This document shows, piece by piece, positions 23,482-31,767 of a stretch of 35,792 nucleotides of DNA. The stretch comes from Paracoccaceae bacterium. GTDB lineage: Bacteria; Pseudomonadota; Alphaproteobacteria; Rhodobacterales; Rhodobacteraceae. The notes below the pieces were generated by a model. It saw only the letters and a program-made list of their open reading frames with translations. It searched no databases and was not told the DNA's origin. Made by a program: the position numbers and the translations under genes. How positions within the stretch are numbered: the stretch's first letter is position 1; each line of letters opens with the position of its first letter. Where the stretch lies: the NCBI GenBank assembly GCA_020447005.1, contig JAGRDO010000013.1, positions 1-35,792 of the forward strand, given 5' to 3'.

Positions 23482-25020
23482 CTAATCGTCGTCGCCGCCG
23501 CCGTTTTGGCCAAGCACCAGGGGCGACGGTCGCGTGACAAGATCGCCGGTCGACAGCGCCGCCTCCGGCCGGGCCAGGCGATTGCGCACGACCCAATGCA
23601 GACGGGTTTCCGCGCGGGTGATGGCAACATAGGCCAGCCGTTTCCAAAGCGGCAGCCCCGCTTCGGTCCGACCGGTCCGGGCCGCGACGAAAAGGTCGGG
23701 CGCGAAAACCTGCACATCGTTCCATTGCGACCCCTGCGCCTTGTGAATTGTCACCGCCGAGCCATGCAGAAAGGCAGCGCCCATATGGGCGGCCTGCGGG
23801 ATGAACGGTTCCTCCTCATCCGGCAGTTCGATCTTGATGATCGATGCCGCCGAGACTTGCGGATCCTCGGTTCCAACCACGTGAAGCCGCGCGAAACCCG
23901 GCTTCGTCCCCGGGCCAAGATAGATGACCTGCGCACCCTTGATCAGCCCGCGTGCCTCAAGGTCGATGCGGCGTTTGCGGTGTTTCAGGGGCAGTTCGAT
24001 CCCGTCGCAAATCAGGGGCTCACCCGGCAAAAGGGCATCCGGCGGCGCGCCATAAGCGGCGCGAAAGGCCTGGATCAGGCGAATGCGCGTCTGGTTGCGC
24101 CAGACCAGAATCGGCGAGCGCGCCATCAACGCGGCGTCGGCACGCTCGGCCCAGCGCACGCGGTCATCGCGCGCCGCCGCATCGCGGACGAGGCCTTCGA
24201 ACCCGGCAAAGTCGAGGTCGGGATCGGAAAGCGCATGGGCAAGGTCGAGGATCGGGTTGTCCTCGGCCTGACGGTGGATGCGGTGCAGTTCCAGTTTTCG
24301 CGGTGCCGGCAGACGGTCGAACACCATTTCGCCGGACTGGCCGACGGGCGCAAGCTGGGCCGGATCGCCAAAGATGACCAGCGTCGGAAAGATCGCCTTC
24401 AGGTCGTCGAACTGACGTTCGTCCAGCATCGAGGCTTCATCGACAAACCCGATATCCAGCGGGTCCTCGCGCCGTTTCCAGCCAAGGATGAAATCCGATC
24501 CGCGCAGCCCCGCCGCCGCCAGAGCGCCGGGGATCGATTTCACCTGTTCGTAAAACGCCTTGGCGCGGTCGAGCGCGGCATCCGTCAATCCCTCTACATC
24601 CGGCCGTTCGCCGTTGCCGGCGAGCCATTCGGCAATCTTTTCGTATTCGGGGTCATAGATCGGCGTGTAGAGGATGCGGTGGATCGTCGTCGCGGCAACG
24701 CCGCGGTTGCGCAAGACACTGGCCGCCTTGTTGGTCGGCGCAAGAACCGCAAGCGTTCTTCGGTCCTTGCGGCGTTTGCCCTCGTAATCGCCCGACACGG
24801 TCTGCACACCGGCCGCGTTCAGGGCCCGCGTCAATTCGGCCAGAAGCATGGTCTTGCCCGATCCGGCCTTGCCCACGACGGCGAAGATCTGCGGAATTCC
24901 CTGCGACGCCGGCATCAGCGTGGCCTCGACAAGGTCGATCCCGGCGGCGCCGAGGATATCGGCGATCCGGTCCCAGGCTTCGGCCTGATCGTCAGAGAAT
25001 TCCAGGGCGGGAAGGGTCAT
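23482..25020 (-). CDS. RecD/Dda-like ATP-dependent DNA helicase
   Basis: A 512-residue superfamily 1 helicase. Motifs in order are Walker A VVGKAGSGKTML, APTNKAAS (Ia), Walker B FVDEASML, GDPAQLAPVG (III), THRIHRQ-like LHRIHRQ (IV), VTIHKAQGSQW (V) and YVAITRAE (VI). The size and motif V/VI spacing fit Dda-like or short RecD2-like 5'-3' helicases common in alphaproteobacteria. There is no RecB or RecC neighbour. It likely acts in repair or replication restart; the exact role is unknown. It lies 41 bases downstream of the LuxI-type gene on the same strand. Confidence 0.88.
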   Translation of the reverse strand: MTLPALEFSDDQAEAWDRIADILGAAGIDLVEATLMPASQGIPQIFAVVGKAGSGKTMLLAELTRALNAAGVQTVSGDYEGKRRKDRRTLAVLAPTNKAASVLRNRGVAATTIHRILYTPIYDPEYEKIAEWLAGNGERPDVEGLTDAALDRAKAFYEQVKSIPGALAAAGLRGSDFILGWKRREDPLDIGFVDEASMLDERQFDDLKAIFPTLVIFGDPAQLAPVGQSGEMVFDRLPAPRKLELHRIHRQAEDNPILDLAHALSDPDLDFAGFEGLVRDAAARDDRVRWAERADAALMARSPILVWRNQTRIRLIQAFRAAYGAPPDALLPGEPLICDGIELPLKHRKRRIDLEARGLIKGAQVIYLGPGTKPGFARLHVVGTEDPQVSAASIIKIELPDEEEPFIPQAAHMGAAFLHGSAVTIHKAQGSQWNDVQVFAPDLFVAARTGRTEAGLPLWKRLAYVAITRAETRLHWVVRNRLARPEAALSTGDLVTRPSPLVLGQNGGGDDD

Positions 25021-25061
25021 GGCCGGACCCTACAGTTGGTGGAAGGGCGATGCCAGCCCGA

Positions 25062-25694
25062 TCAGCCGGCGTCGGCCCACCGGTGTCCGGCCCCAAGGTC
25101 ACGCGCAAACCAGGTGGCGGCGACCTGCGGCGCGATCCCTGCCTTTCGCGCCATCCTGCGACGGATTTCTTCAGAGAATTCCCATAGCCCCAGGCTGATC
25201 GCATCAGGCCCGTGGCCTTCGCTGCCCAGAACGGTCGGTTGCCAGCCAAGAAACCTGTAGATGCGGACCATCCTTGCGTCAAATACCCCGACCGCCCGCG
25301 CCAGCCCCAGACCGACACCCAGTTGCGCCCCGCCCAGCATCAGCACAGCCGAAACATTGGGGGCCGCCCGGTCCGAAAGGCAAAACCGCGTGCATTCCCA
25401 AAGCTTCGGGTGACGGAACCTGCGCGCCCCGGACAGGGCGCTGAAATGTTCGTTGACCATGGTCCGGCCTTCGGTGGGAAGAAAGCGCATCGAACCGCCA
25501 TGCGTTCCGTCCGGCATCTGCCACAGCACGTAGATCGGGTTCAGCCCGTCATAATCGTCGCGTTCGTGCCCGCATCTGTCGACATCAACCGCCCAGCGCA
25601 ATCTGTCGTGGAATTGCACTGCACGGTCCCGAAACATCGTGTCGCGCAAGGACGGGTAGCGATCAAGCGCTTCGCGGGTCAGGAATCGTAACAT
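25062..25694 (-). CDS. LuxI-type acyl-homoserine-lactone synthase
   Basis: This 210-residue protein makes acyl-homoserine lactones from S-adenosylmethionine and an acyl carrier. It matches the LuxI family at its invariant positions, with nearly canonical numbering: Arg24, Phe28, Trp34, Asp47 and Asp49 in the DDYDG segment, Arg70 in SMRFLP, Phe84, Glu100 and Arg103 in WECTRF. The ATG has a strong GGAGG (25701-25705 complement). A CCGTCG/CGACGG pair could form a weak stem beside this Shine-Dalgarno. No LuxR-type regulator is in the window and no lux box was recognised. Acyl-chain length cannot be predicted. Confidence 0.88.
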   Translation of the reverse strand: MLRFLTREALDRYPSLRDTMFRDRAVQFHDRLRWAVDVDRCGHERDDYDGLNPIYVLWQMPDGTHGGSMRFLPTEGRTMVNEHFSALSGARRFRHPKLWECTRFCLSDRAAPNVSAVLMLGGAQLGVGLGLARAVGVFDARMVRIYRFLGWQPTVLGSEGHGPDAISLGLWEFSEEIRRRMARKAGIAPQVAATWFARDLGAGHRWADAG

Positions 25695-25794
25695 TGCAGC
25701 CCTCCGTCGGAATACGAAGGGACATAACGGGCGACGGTTAATTCAGGGCTAGCGCACCGCCGCCAAGCCACAACTTCCGTTTAAGAAATGAAGG

Positions 25795-27483
25795 TCATCT
25801 GTGCTCTTCGGCGGCGGTATCGGCCAGCGCCTTCGCATAAGCACGCAAGGCATCCGTCTGGAAAACCGCGCCCTGAAGGATCGTGTCTCGACCCGCGCCC
25901 GCCACTTGCGCCGTGATCGGAATGAAATCCGCCCCGGTCTTTTCGAACAGACGCAGCGCGGCTTCCAGCGTCTGCATTTCGCCAAGAACGATTCCCTCTT
26001 CGATCATCTCGCGGCAGCGATCTTCGGGCGCGGCGCGGCGGTGGCTCATGGGCCGCATGATCTCGGCAAGGCGAACGGTCTCGCCAAGATAGGCCTGCGG
26101 GCCGGCGGCCAGATGCACGCCACGCCGTTCAAGTTGCGTAAGAAAGAATGAGCGGTCCACCAGACGCGAGGCAAGCGCGGTGGAAAGCGATACCGCGGTC
26201 ATCACGGCCAATCCGGTCTGCCAGTCGCCGGTAAGCTCGAAGACGATCAGCGTCGTCGATATGGGTGCGCCAAGGACCGCGGCCGCGACCGCCCCCATTC
26301 CGGCAAGGGCATAGACGGTTTCGGCACCCGACACTTCCGGCAAAAAACCGGTTGCGATCAGCCCGAATGCCAGCCCCGTCAGCGATCCGACGACAAGGGC
26401 CGGTGAAAACATGCCGCCGCCCATTCGCCCGCCGATCGTCACCGCGACGGCAAAGACCTTGACCGTGGCGAAAAGGACGGCAGTGCCAAGCCCGATCCGG
26501 CCCGTCAGCGCCGCCGATGTCGTCTCGTATCCCACACCGATGATGTGGGGAAACCAGATCGCGACCGCACCGAGGATCGCCCCGGCAATGGCGGGGCGCA
26601 GATAGCGCGGCAGGGACGTCGCCCGCTGAATCTGGTCGCCGAGGTTTTCGGCCAGGATCACCGTGCGCATCAGGATTGCGGCCACCACCCCGGAGACAAG
26701 ACCAAGAAGAAGAAATGCCGGCAGCTCCACATAGAAAGCCAGTCCGCCGGCGCCCGGCAGGTTGAATTCCGTCACCCCGCCGAATTCCAGCCGGTTGATC
26801 ACCGTGCCGGCCACCGCCGCGATGGCGATCGGCGCGAAGGCATGGATCGCAAAGTGCCGCAACACGACCTCAAGCGCAAAGATCGCCCCGGCAATGGGCG
26901 CGTTGAAACTGGCCGAAACGGCGGCCGCCACCGCACACCCCAGAAGATCGCGCCCCGTGATGCCATTGGCATTGATGCGGATCGAAACCCAGCTTGCGAT
27001 GACCGCCGCCAGATGCACGACCGGCCCCTCGCGCCCAGAAGAGCCACCCGAGCCGAGTGTGATCAGCGACGCGAGAGCCGAGGCAAGCCCCGCCCGCCCT
27101 TCGACCCGGCCTTCATGCATCGCCGCACCCTGGATGACATCGGGAACCGACCGGACCCGGCCATCCGGGGTGAACCGATCAAGGATCAGGCCGACCGCCA
27201 GACCACCGCAGATCGGGATGAGCAGCACCCACCACCAGGGCAGGCCACCGGCGACGGACGCCATGGTCAGATCATCGCTGCCGTAAAGCGCGGTCTGCAG
27301 CGTATCGATGCCCTTGCGAAAGAACAGCGCGGCCGTCCCGCCGCAGATACCGATTGCCAGCGCGATGAACCAGAACTGCAACTGGCTTGGTCCGCGCTTG
27401 CGCATGATCTCGATCATGCCCGACAGATCGGTCCGAAACCGGTGCCAGAGCCGCCGTGCCAGATTTGCGGTTGTCGCGTTCAT
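25795..27483 (-). CDS. ClC-type chloride channel/transporter
   Basis: A membrane protein of 562 residues with the ClC selectivity motifs GSGGSSGREGP and GGRMGGGMFSPAL. The gating glutamate (equivalent of E148 in E. coli ClcA) is present as Glu152 in REGP, consistent with a proton-coupled antiporter. After the membrane part, a soluble tail of about 100 residues (from EIMRPM) resembles a degenerate CBS pair. The ATG at 27483 is preferred to a TTG seven codons upstream, which lies inside an inverted repeat. It is divergent from the FAD-oxidase gene. Confidence 0.9.
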   Translation of the reverse strand: MNATTANLARRLWHRFRTDLSGMIEIMRKRGPSQLQFWFIALAIGICGGTAALFFRKGIDTLQTALYGSDDLTMASVAGGLPWWWVLLIPICGGLAVGLILDRFTPDGRVRSVPDVIQGAAMHEGRVEGRAGLASALASLITLGSGGSSGREGPVVHLAAVIASWVSIRINANGITGRDLLGCAVAAAVSASFNAPIAGAIFALEVVLRHFAIHAFAPIAIAAVAGTVINRLEFGGVTEFNLPGAGGLAFYVELPAFLLLGLVSGVVAAILMRTVILAENLGDQIQRATSLPRYLRPAIAGAILGAVAIWFPHIIGVGYETTSAALTGRIGLGTAVLFATVKVFAVAVTIGGRMGGGMFSPALVVGSLTGLAFGLIATGFLPEVSGAETVYALAGMGAVAAAVLGAPISTTLIVFELTGDWQTGLAVMTAVSLSTALASRLVDRSFFLTQLERRGVHLAAGPQAYLGETVRLAEIMRPMSHRRAAPEDRCREMIEEGIVLGEMQTLEAALRLFEKTGADFIPITAQVAGAGRDTILQGAVFQTDALRAYAKALADTAAEEHR

Positions 27484-27496
27484 CAGGCGTTTTTCC

Positions 27497-27534
27497 GCGG
27501 GCAATCTGCAACCGGGCTTCCCCAGACTGCCCGC
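27497..27534. promoter_or_regulatory. Inverted repeat in the clcA/FAD-oxidase divergent region
   Basis: GCGGGCAATCTG (27497-27508) and CAGACTGCCCGC (27523-27534) are inverted repeats matching at 11 of 12 positions, with 14 bases between. The element lies 14 bases before the ClC start and 38 before the FAD-oxidase start. It suits a dimeric transcription factor controlling one or both genes. No regulator gene is adjacent. Confidence 0.45.
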
Positions 27535-27571
27535 TTGGCCTAGGGTCGCCGCGCCCGCCCCGAGGTATCAC

Positions 27572-28948
27572 ATGCCCTACGAAACCGCGCTTGCCGAACT
27601 TCAGTCCTTCTTAGGCGATCGCCTTTCGCGGTCCAAGTCCGATCGCGGGCTGCACGGGCAGAACGAAACCTGGTTCGCAGACGCGCCGCCCGATGCCGTG
27701 GCCTATCCCGAGACCACAGAAGAGGTGTCCCGTATCCTCACGATCTGCTCTGGCCATGCTTGTCCGGTAACGGCCTGGGGGACGGGGACATCGCTGGAAG
27801 GCCAAGCGCTGCCCGTGCGCGGCGGCATCAGCCTGGACATGTCGCGGATGAACCGGGTTCTGGCGGTCAGGGCCGAGGATATGCAGGCCGTGGTCCAGCC
27901 CGGTGTGACGCGCGAGGCGCTCAATCGCGAACTGCGCGCAACCGGGTTGATGTTCACCGTCGATCCGGGGGCGGATGCCTCGCTTGGGGGCATGGCCGCG
28001 ACGCGGGCCTCCGGCACGACGACGGTCCGCTACGGCACGATGCGCGACACGGTCATGGCGCTTGAGGTCGTTCTGGCCGATGGCCGGGTGATCCGGACCG
28101 GATCGGGCGCGCGCAAATCCTCGGCCGGATACGATCTGACCGGGCTTTTCGTGGGCTCCGAAGGCACGCTTGGCATCATCACCGAACTGACCCTGCGCCT
28201 TCATGGCCAGCCCGAGGCGATCACCGCCGCGACCTGCGCCTTCGACCGGTTCGAGGCCGCCGTCCAGACAGTCATCGCGACGATACAGATGGGGATACCG
28301 ATGGCGCGGATCGAATTCGTGGACGAGACGACCGCGGCGATCTTCAACGCGGCGAACGGGACCTCGCTGCCCCGAAAACCGCATCTGATGGTAGAGTTCC
28401 ACGGATCGGAAACCTCGGCCGCCGAAGACGCCCGCCGCTTTGGCGAGGTTGTCGCGGACATGGGTGGCGGGCATTTCGACTGGGCCGCGACGCCCGAGGA
28501 TCGCAACCGTCTGTGGCGGATGCGCCATGGCGCCTACCCGGCCTGCATCGCCTCGCGGCCGGGCTCGATGGGGATGGTCACGGATATCTGCGTCCCGATC
28601 TCGCGCCTTGCCGAGGCAGTGGCCGAAACCCGCGCCGATATCGCCGGTTCGGGCATTCCCGGCCCGATCCTCGGCCATGTCGGCGACGGTAACTTTCATG
28701 CGATCCTGCTGATCGAACGTGACAATGCGGAAGAGTTGAAGACCGCCAAGGCGCTGGCCCGTCGCATGGCCGAACGCGCGCTGCGGCTGGGTGGCACGAT
28801 CACCGGGGAACATGGGGTGGGCATGGGCAAGACGGCAATGATGGCGCTGGAACATGGGGCTGGCTGGGATGTCATGGCGGCGATCAAGCAGACGCTTGAC
28901 CCCGCCGGCATCCTCAACCCCGGCAAGATCGTGATGGTGAACCGATGA
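27572..28948 (+). CDS. FAD-linked oxidase, D-lactate dehydrogenase-like
   Basis: The 458-residue protein has an N-terminal PCMH-type FAD-binding domain (WGTGTSLEGQALPVRGGISL, then GGMAATRASGTTTVRYGTMR) and a C-terminal FAD-oxidase domain with GHVGDGNFHAIL and GEHGVGMGK, the histidine-rich active-site strands of the D-lactate dehydrogenase (cytochrome)/glycolate oxidase group. It likely oxidises a short 2-hydroxy acid and passes electrons to the respiratory chain or to cytochrome c. The true start is ATG 27572 after CGAGG; the frame is open upstream into the clcA region. It overlaps the next gene by ATGA. Confidence 0.9.
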   Translation: MPYETALAELQSFLGDRLSRSKSDRGLHGQNETWFADAPPDAVAYPETTEEVSRILTICSGHACPVTAWGTGTSLEGQALPVRGGISLDMSRMNRVLAVRAEDMQAVVQPGVTREALNRELRATGLMFTVDPGADASLGGMAATRASGTTTVRYGTMRDTVMALEVVLADGRVIRTGSGARKSSAGYDLTGLFVGSEGTLGIITELTLRLHGQPEAITAATCAFDRFEAAVQTVIATIQMGIPMARIEFVDETTAAIFNAANGTSLPRKPHLMVEFHGSETSAAEDARRFGEVVADMGGGHFDWAATPEDRNRLWRMRHGAYPACIASRPGSMGMVTDICVPISRLAEAVAETRADIAGSGIPGPILGHVGDGNFHAILLIERDNAEELKTAKALARRMAERALRLGGTITGEHGVGMGKTAMMALEHGAGWDVMAAIKQTLDPAGILNPGKIVMVNR

Positions 28949-29334
28949 GCCTGCCTTCCCCCGACGCTTTCCCACGCGCCTTTGCCAATGCATGGGCGAC
29001 CCGCGACGCGGCCGAGATTGCCGCCCTGTTCGCCGAAGATGCGGATTTTCTGTCGCTGACCGGCGCATGGGCCGAGGGGCGCAAGGGCATCTCGGACCTT
29101 TTGGGCGCCGAACTTTCCGGCGCCTTCGCGCGCGCAAAGCTGGTGACGGGGCGCGGCAAGCAGCGGCCGCTTGCCCCCGGGGCCACGATGATCCTGCAGC
29201 GTTTCGTGCTGTCCGGGATCGTCGATGCGAACGGTCGCGATGCAGGCCGGATCGGCGCCGTTCTGTCGGCGGTTCTGGTCGAAAGCTCGGGCCGGTGGCA
29301 GGTGGCGGCGGCGCAATTCAGCGTGGAAGGCTGA
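28945..29334 (+). CDS. NTF2-like (SnoaL/DUF4440-type) small protein
   Basis: A 129-residue protein with the NTF2-like cone fold pattern: N-terminal helix WATRDAAEIAALFAEDADFL, a central ARAKLVTGRGK segment, and a final strand GRWQVAAAQFSVEG. Similar proteins are annotated SgcJ/EcaC or DUF4440. It overlaps the FAD-oxidase gene by ATGA, so it may process or bind the product or regulate the oxidase; no catalytic residues can be assigned. It converges with the LysM protein gene. Confidence 0.8.
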   Translation: MSLPSPDAFPRAFANAWATRDAAEIAALFAEDADFLSLTGAWAEGRKGISDLLGAELSGAFARAKLVTGRGKQRPLAPGATMILQRFVLSGIVDANGRDAGRIGAVLSAVLVESSGRWQVAAAQFSVEG

Positions 29335-29378
29335 TACCCCCCGCCAGAACGCCCACACGGACGCCCGCTGCCTGACGC

Positions 29379-30947
29379 CTACTGATCTGCGGCCGGAACC
29401 GTAAACACCTGACCGGGATAGATCAGGTCCGGATTGCGGATCTGTCCGCGATTTGCCTCGAACACTTTCACGTAGAGTATGCCTTCGCCGTAATTTTCCT
29501 TGGCGATGCGCCAAAGCGTGAAGCCGGGCTGCACGGTGACGATGGTGACTTGCGTGGCAGGTTGTTCGGCCGGTTCGCTTGCCGGTGGCTCTGCCGCCTC
29601 GGTCGCCGTCGCGGCTTCAGGCTCTGCGCTGGCGGGCGCCGCCGCGACCGCACTGCTTTCCGCCCCCACAGTGTCGGGGCTGGCAGGCCCGGACACGGCG
29701 GGAACCGTGCCATCGGCAGAGCTGGCCCCTGCTTCCGGCGCGGCGGGTGCGGTGGCGGCGCTTTCTGCCTGCGCGGCATCGGCCGCCCCGGCTTCGGGTT
29801 CAGCGACGGCGGGCGCATCCCCGGCGCCCGTCTGGGTATTCAGACCGGACGCGGCACTGGCCAGAACCTCGGGCGCCTCGCGCAGGAAGGGGGTCGCAAA
29901 ACGCGACGTCACCTTGCCGTTGCCGTCGATCTGATCGGCACGAAGGTCATAAAGCCCGGCCACGACATCCCCGAGCGTCGCGGCCCAGTTTCCATCCCCG
30001 GCGATCTCGACCGTCTTGACCTCGGCACTGTTCAGATAAAGCCGGACAAACTGACCCGCGGCACCCCGGCCGGCAAGCTCGACCGTTTCTGATCCGCCAT
30101 AACCGATCGTGTCGATGGTCACCTCGGCATTGGGCGCCGCCGGGACCTGCTTGTGCAGGCCCGTCTCATCAAGAACCAGAACCTCGGGCACATCTGCGAT
30201 CGCGGCGGGCGCGCCTGCCCCCGCGGGTTCGGCCGCGCCCTCGGTTCCGCCCGCGCTGCCTTCGCTGCTGGCCACGGCAACCGGTTCGGGGGCGGAGAAC
30301 GGCGCAACGATCACCTCGGCGGTCGAGGTCAGGACCGTTCCATCGGCCCCCGTGGCCTGCAAGGACAGGACGCGCGGCTTGTCACTCGGTGAAAGATCGA
30401 ACAGCGAAACAAAGGCACCGCCGGCATCGGCAACCGCCTCGGCAATGGCCGCGCCATCCACGATGACCGACACGGTCGCACCCGTGCCGGCGCGCCCGGC
30501 GACGACAGTGGCACCGTCGGGGGCAACCCGTACCGTGTCAAACTCAGGCAAGGTCCCGGTCATGGCGGGCGCATCCGCCGCGCCGCCCGACACCCCGTCA
30601 CCTGCCGGTTCGGCTTGCGCGTCGGTCGAGGGTTGATCGCCTTCGGCAGGGGCCGCGTCACTTTCCGCCTGCGCGCTGGCTGTCGGGGCGGTATCCGTGG
30701 CCGCGCCGCCATCGCCGGCAGTGTCGCTGGCCGCCTGCCCTTCGGACGGCACGGCAGAGCCATCTTGCGCTTGCGATCCCGAGGCAGGGGCGGACGCGGC
30801 AACGGTCGCGCCGCCGCTGTCCGTTACGGGTTCAGAGCCCGTGGCGAAATACCAGATCGCCCCGACGACCACCAATCCGGCGACCGCGCCGAGCCCCCAT
30901 GTCAGCGCACCGTTGCCAGATGCGGCGGCGTCCTTGTTTTCCGTCAT
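29379..30947 (-). CDS. Membrane-anchored LysM protein with Ala/Pro/Glu-rich linkers and Ig-like region
   Basis: A 522-residue protein with one N-terminal span (about 17-35, [18 protein letters not shown]), a long low-complexity region rich in Ala, Asp, Glu and Pro (about 40-140), two Ig-like beta-sandwich segments (about 145-215 and 255-355), another Ala/Glu/Pro-rich stretch (about 365-460), and a C-terminal LysM domain of about 50 residues ([15 protein letters not shown] to [10 protein letters not shown]). The topology puts LysM in the periplasm, binding peptidoglycan, with the linkers spanning the periplasm. GGGGGGAAG lies 5 bases before the ATG. It is divergent from the LOG-family gene. 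Its precise role is not known. Confidence 0.85.
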   Translation of the reverse strand: MTENKDAAASGNGALTWGLGAVAGLVVVGAIWYFATGSEPVTDSGGATVAASAPASGSQAQDGSAVPSEGQAASDTAGDGGAATDTAPTASAQAESDAAPAEGDQPSTDAQAEPAGDGVSGGAADAPAMTGTLPEFDTVRVAPDGATVVAGRAGTGATVSVIVDGAAIAEAVADAGGAFVSLFDLSPSDKPRVLSLQATGADGTVLTSTAEVIVAPFSAPEPVAVASSEGSAGGTEGAAEPAGAGAPAAIADVPEVLVLDETGLHKQVPAAPNAEVTIDTIGYGGSETVELAGRGAAGQFVRLYLNSAEVKTVEIAGDGNWAATLGDVVAGLYDLRADQIDGNGKVTSRFATPFLREAPEVLASAASGLNTQTGAGDAPAVAEPEAGAADAAQAESAATAPAAPEAGASSADGTVPAVSGPASPDTVGAESSAVAAAPASAEPEAATATEAAEPPASEPAEQPATQVTIVTVQPGFTLWRIAKENYGEGILYVKVFEANRGQIRNPDLIYPGQVFTVPAADQ

Positions 30948-30990
30948 CGATCTTCCCCCCGTGGCGCGATCTGCGCCGCGCGCTTGAGCG

Positions 30991-31019
30991 ACCATAACAA
31001 CGCCGTTATCAGGGGTCAA
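30991..31019 (-). promoter_or_regulatory. Promoter of the LysM protein gene
   Basis: On the minus strand TTGACC (31019-31014) and TATGGT (30996-30991) have exactly 17 bases between them, a good sigma70 match, about 45 bases before the start codon. Inside lies an inverted repeat ATAAC (30994-30998) and GTTAT (31005-31009), which overlaps the -10 and could be an operator. Confidence 0.5.
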
Positions 31020-31041
31020 AGAAACCTTGCGCGGGGTCGAA

Positions 31042-31599
31042 ATGTCATCTCACCGTCCTTCCATCTGTGTGTATTGCGGGTCACGCTCCGGCCGCCGTCC
31101 AGCCTATGCCGAGGCCGCCCGGGAGACCGGCCGGATCCTTGCCGCGAATGGCTGGCGCCTTGTCTATGGCGCAGGCGATGTCGGGCTGATGGGAGAGGTC
31201 GCCCGCAGCGCGCAGGCCGCCGGTGCGGAAACCTTTGGCGTGATCCCGACGCATCTTTTGTCGCGTGAGGTCGGCAAGCGCGATCTGTCGACCTTCGTCG
31301 TCACCGAAACCATGCATGAACGCAAGAAAGTGATGTTCATGAATGCCGATGCTGTTGTCGTTCTTCCCGGCGGAGCCGGATCGCTGGACGAGTTTTTCGA
31401 AGTGCTGACATGGCGGCAGCTCGGCCTGCACGAAAAGCCGATCCTCCTTCTGAACACCGAAGGCTACTGGACGCCGCTGAGCGGCCTGATCGACCATATC
31501 GTCGATGAGGGTTTCGCCGATGCGTCCCTGAAACGCTTCATTGGCATCGCGGACACGGTTCAAGTCATGGAATCCATGCTTCGAAACCGGTTCGGCTGA
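31042..31599 (+). CDS. LOG-family nucleoside 5'-monophosphate phosphoribohydrolase
   Basis: The 185-residue protein belongs to the LOG/TIGR00730 family, which releases the base from cytokinin nucleotides or, in many bacteria, from AMP-like nucleotides. Family marks are VYCGSRSG near the N-terminus, [21 protein letters not shown] and [12 protein letters not shown] (the PGGxGTxxE motif, with Ser for Thr). ATG 31042 follows GCGGGG; an upstream TTG at 31027 adds only five residues. In vivo substrate in bacteria is uncertain. It is divergent from the LysM gene. Confidence 0.9.
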   Translation: MSSHRPSICVYCGSRSGRRPAYAEAARETGRILAANGWRLVYGAGDVGLMGEVARSAQAAGAETFGVIPTHLLSREVGKRDLSTFVVTETMHERKKVMFMNADAVVVLPGGAGSLDEFFEVLTWRQLGLHEKPILLLNTEGYWTPLSGLIDHIVDEGFADASLKRFIGIADTVQVMESMLRNRFG

Positions 31600-31767
31600 A
31601 ACACGCCGTCACTGCCACGCGGTTTGGGCCAGTAATGGCCAAAACCGGGCGATTAGGGTTTTCCATACTCTCCCACCGGGCGAATCGGGTGTATTTTTCA
31701 GGCTTGTAACATTCAGTGGTACAGCCTGTTTTTCATTTTATAATCAATATTTTACATGGAGGCCGAT
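31600..31767 (+). promoter_or_regulatory. AT-rich leader of the duplicated unknown protein, with repeats and a TATAAT box
   Basis: This 168-base region contains, in order, a 10-base inverted repeat (31621-31646), two direct copies of ACCGGGCGA (31644-31652 and 31675-31683, 31 bases apart) with similar flanks, and a perfect TATAAT at 31739-31744 in a markedly AT-rich stretch. No -35 box lies 16-18 bases from it, so an activator is plausible. GGAGG (31757-31761) serves the ATG at 31768. Confidence 0.5.
31621..31646 (+). terminator. Hairpin after the LOG-family gene
   Basis: GGTTTGGGCC (31621-31630) and GGCCAAAACC (31637-31646) pair at 9 of 10 positions around AGTAAT. It lies 21 bases after the stop. 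A T run follows only about 14 bases later, so either an intrinsic terminator or a regulatory site is possible. Confidence 0.4.

Noticed and set aside
23506-25260. Long plus-strand open frame of 584 codons opposite the helicase
   Set aside because: Antisense to a helicase with all its motifs; composition is that of a shadow frame.
25695-25794. A lux box before the luxI-type gene
   Set aside because: No 20-base palindrome of the known form was found; a weak CCGTCG/CGACGG pair is present near the Shine-Dalgarno only.
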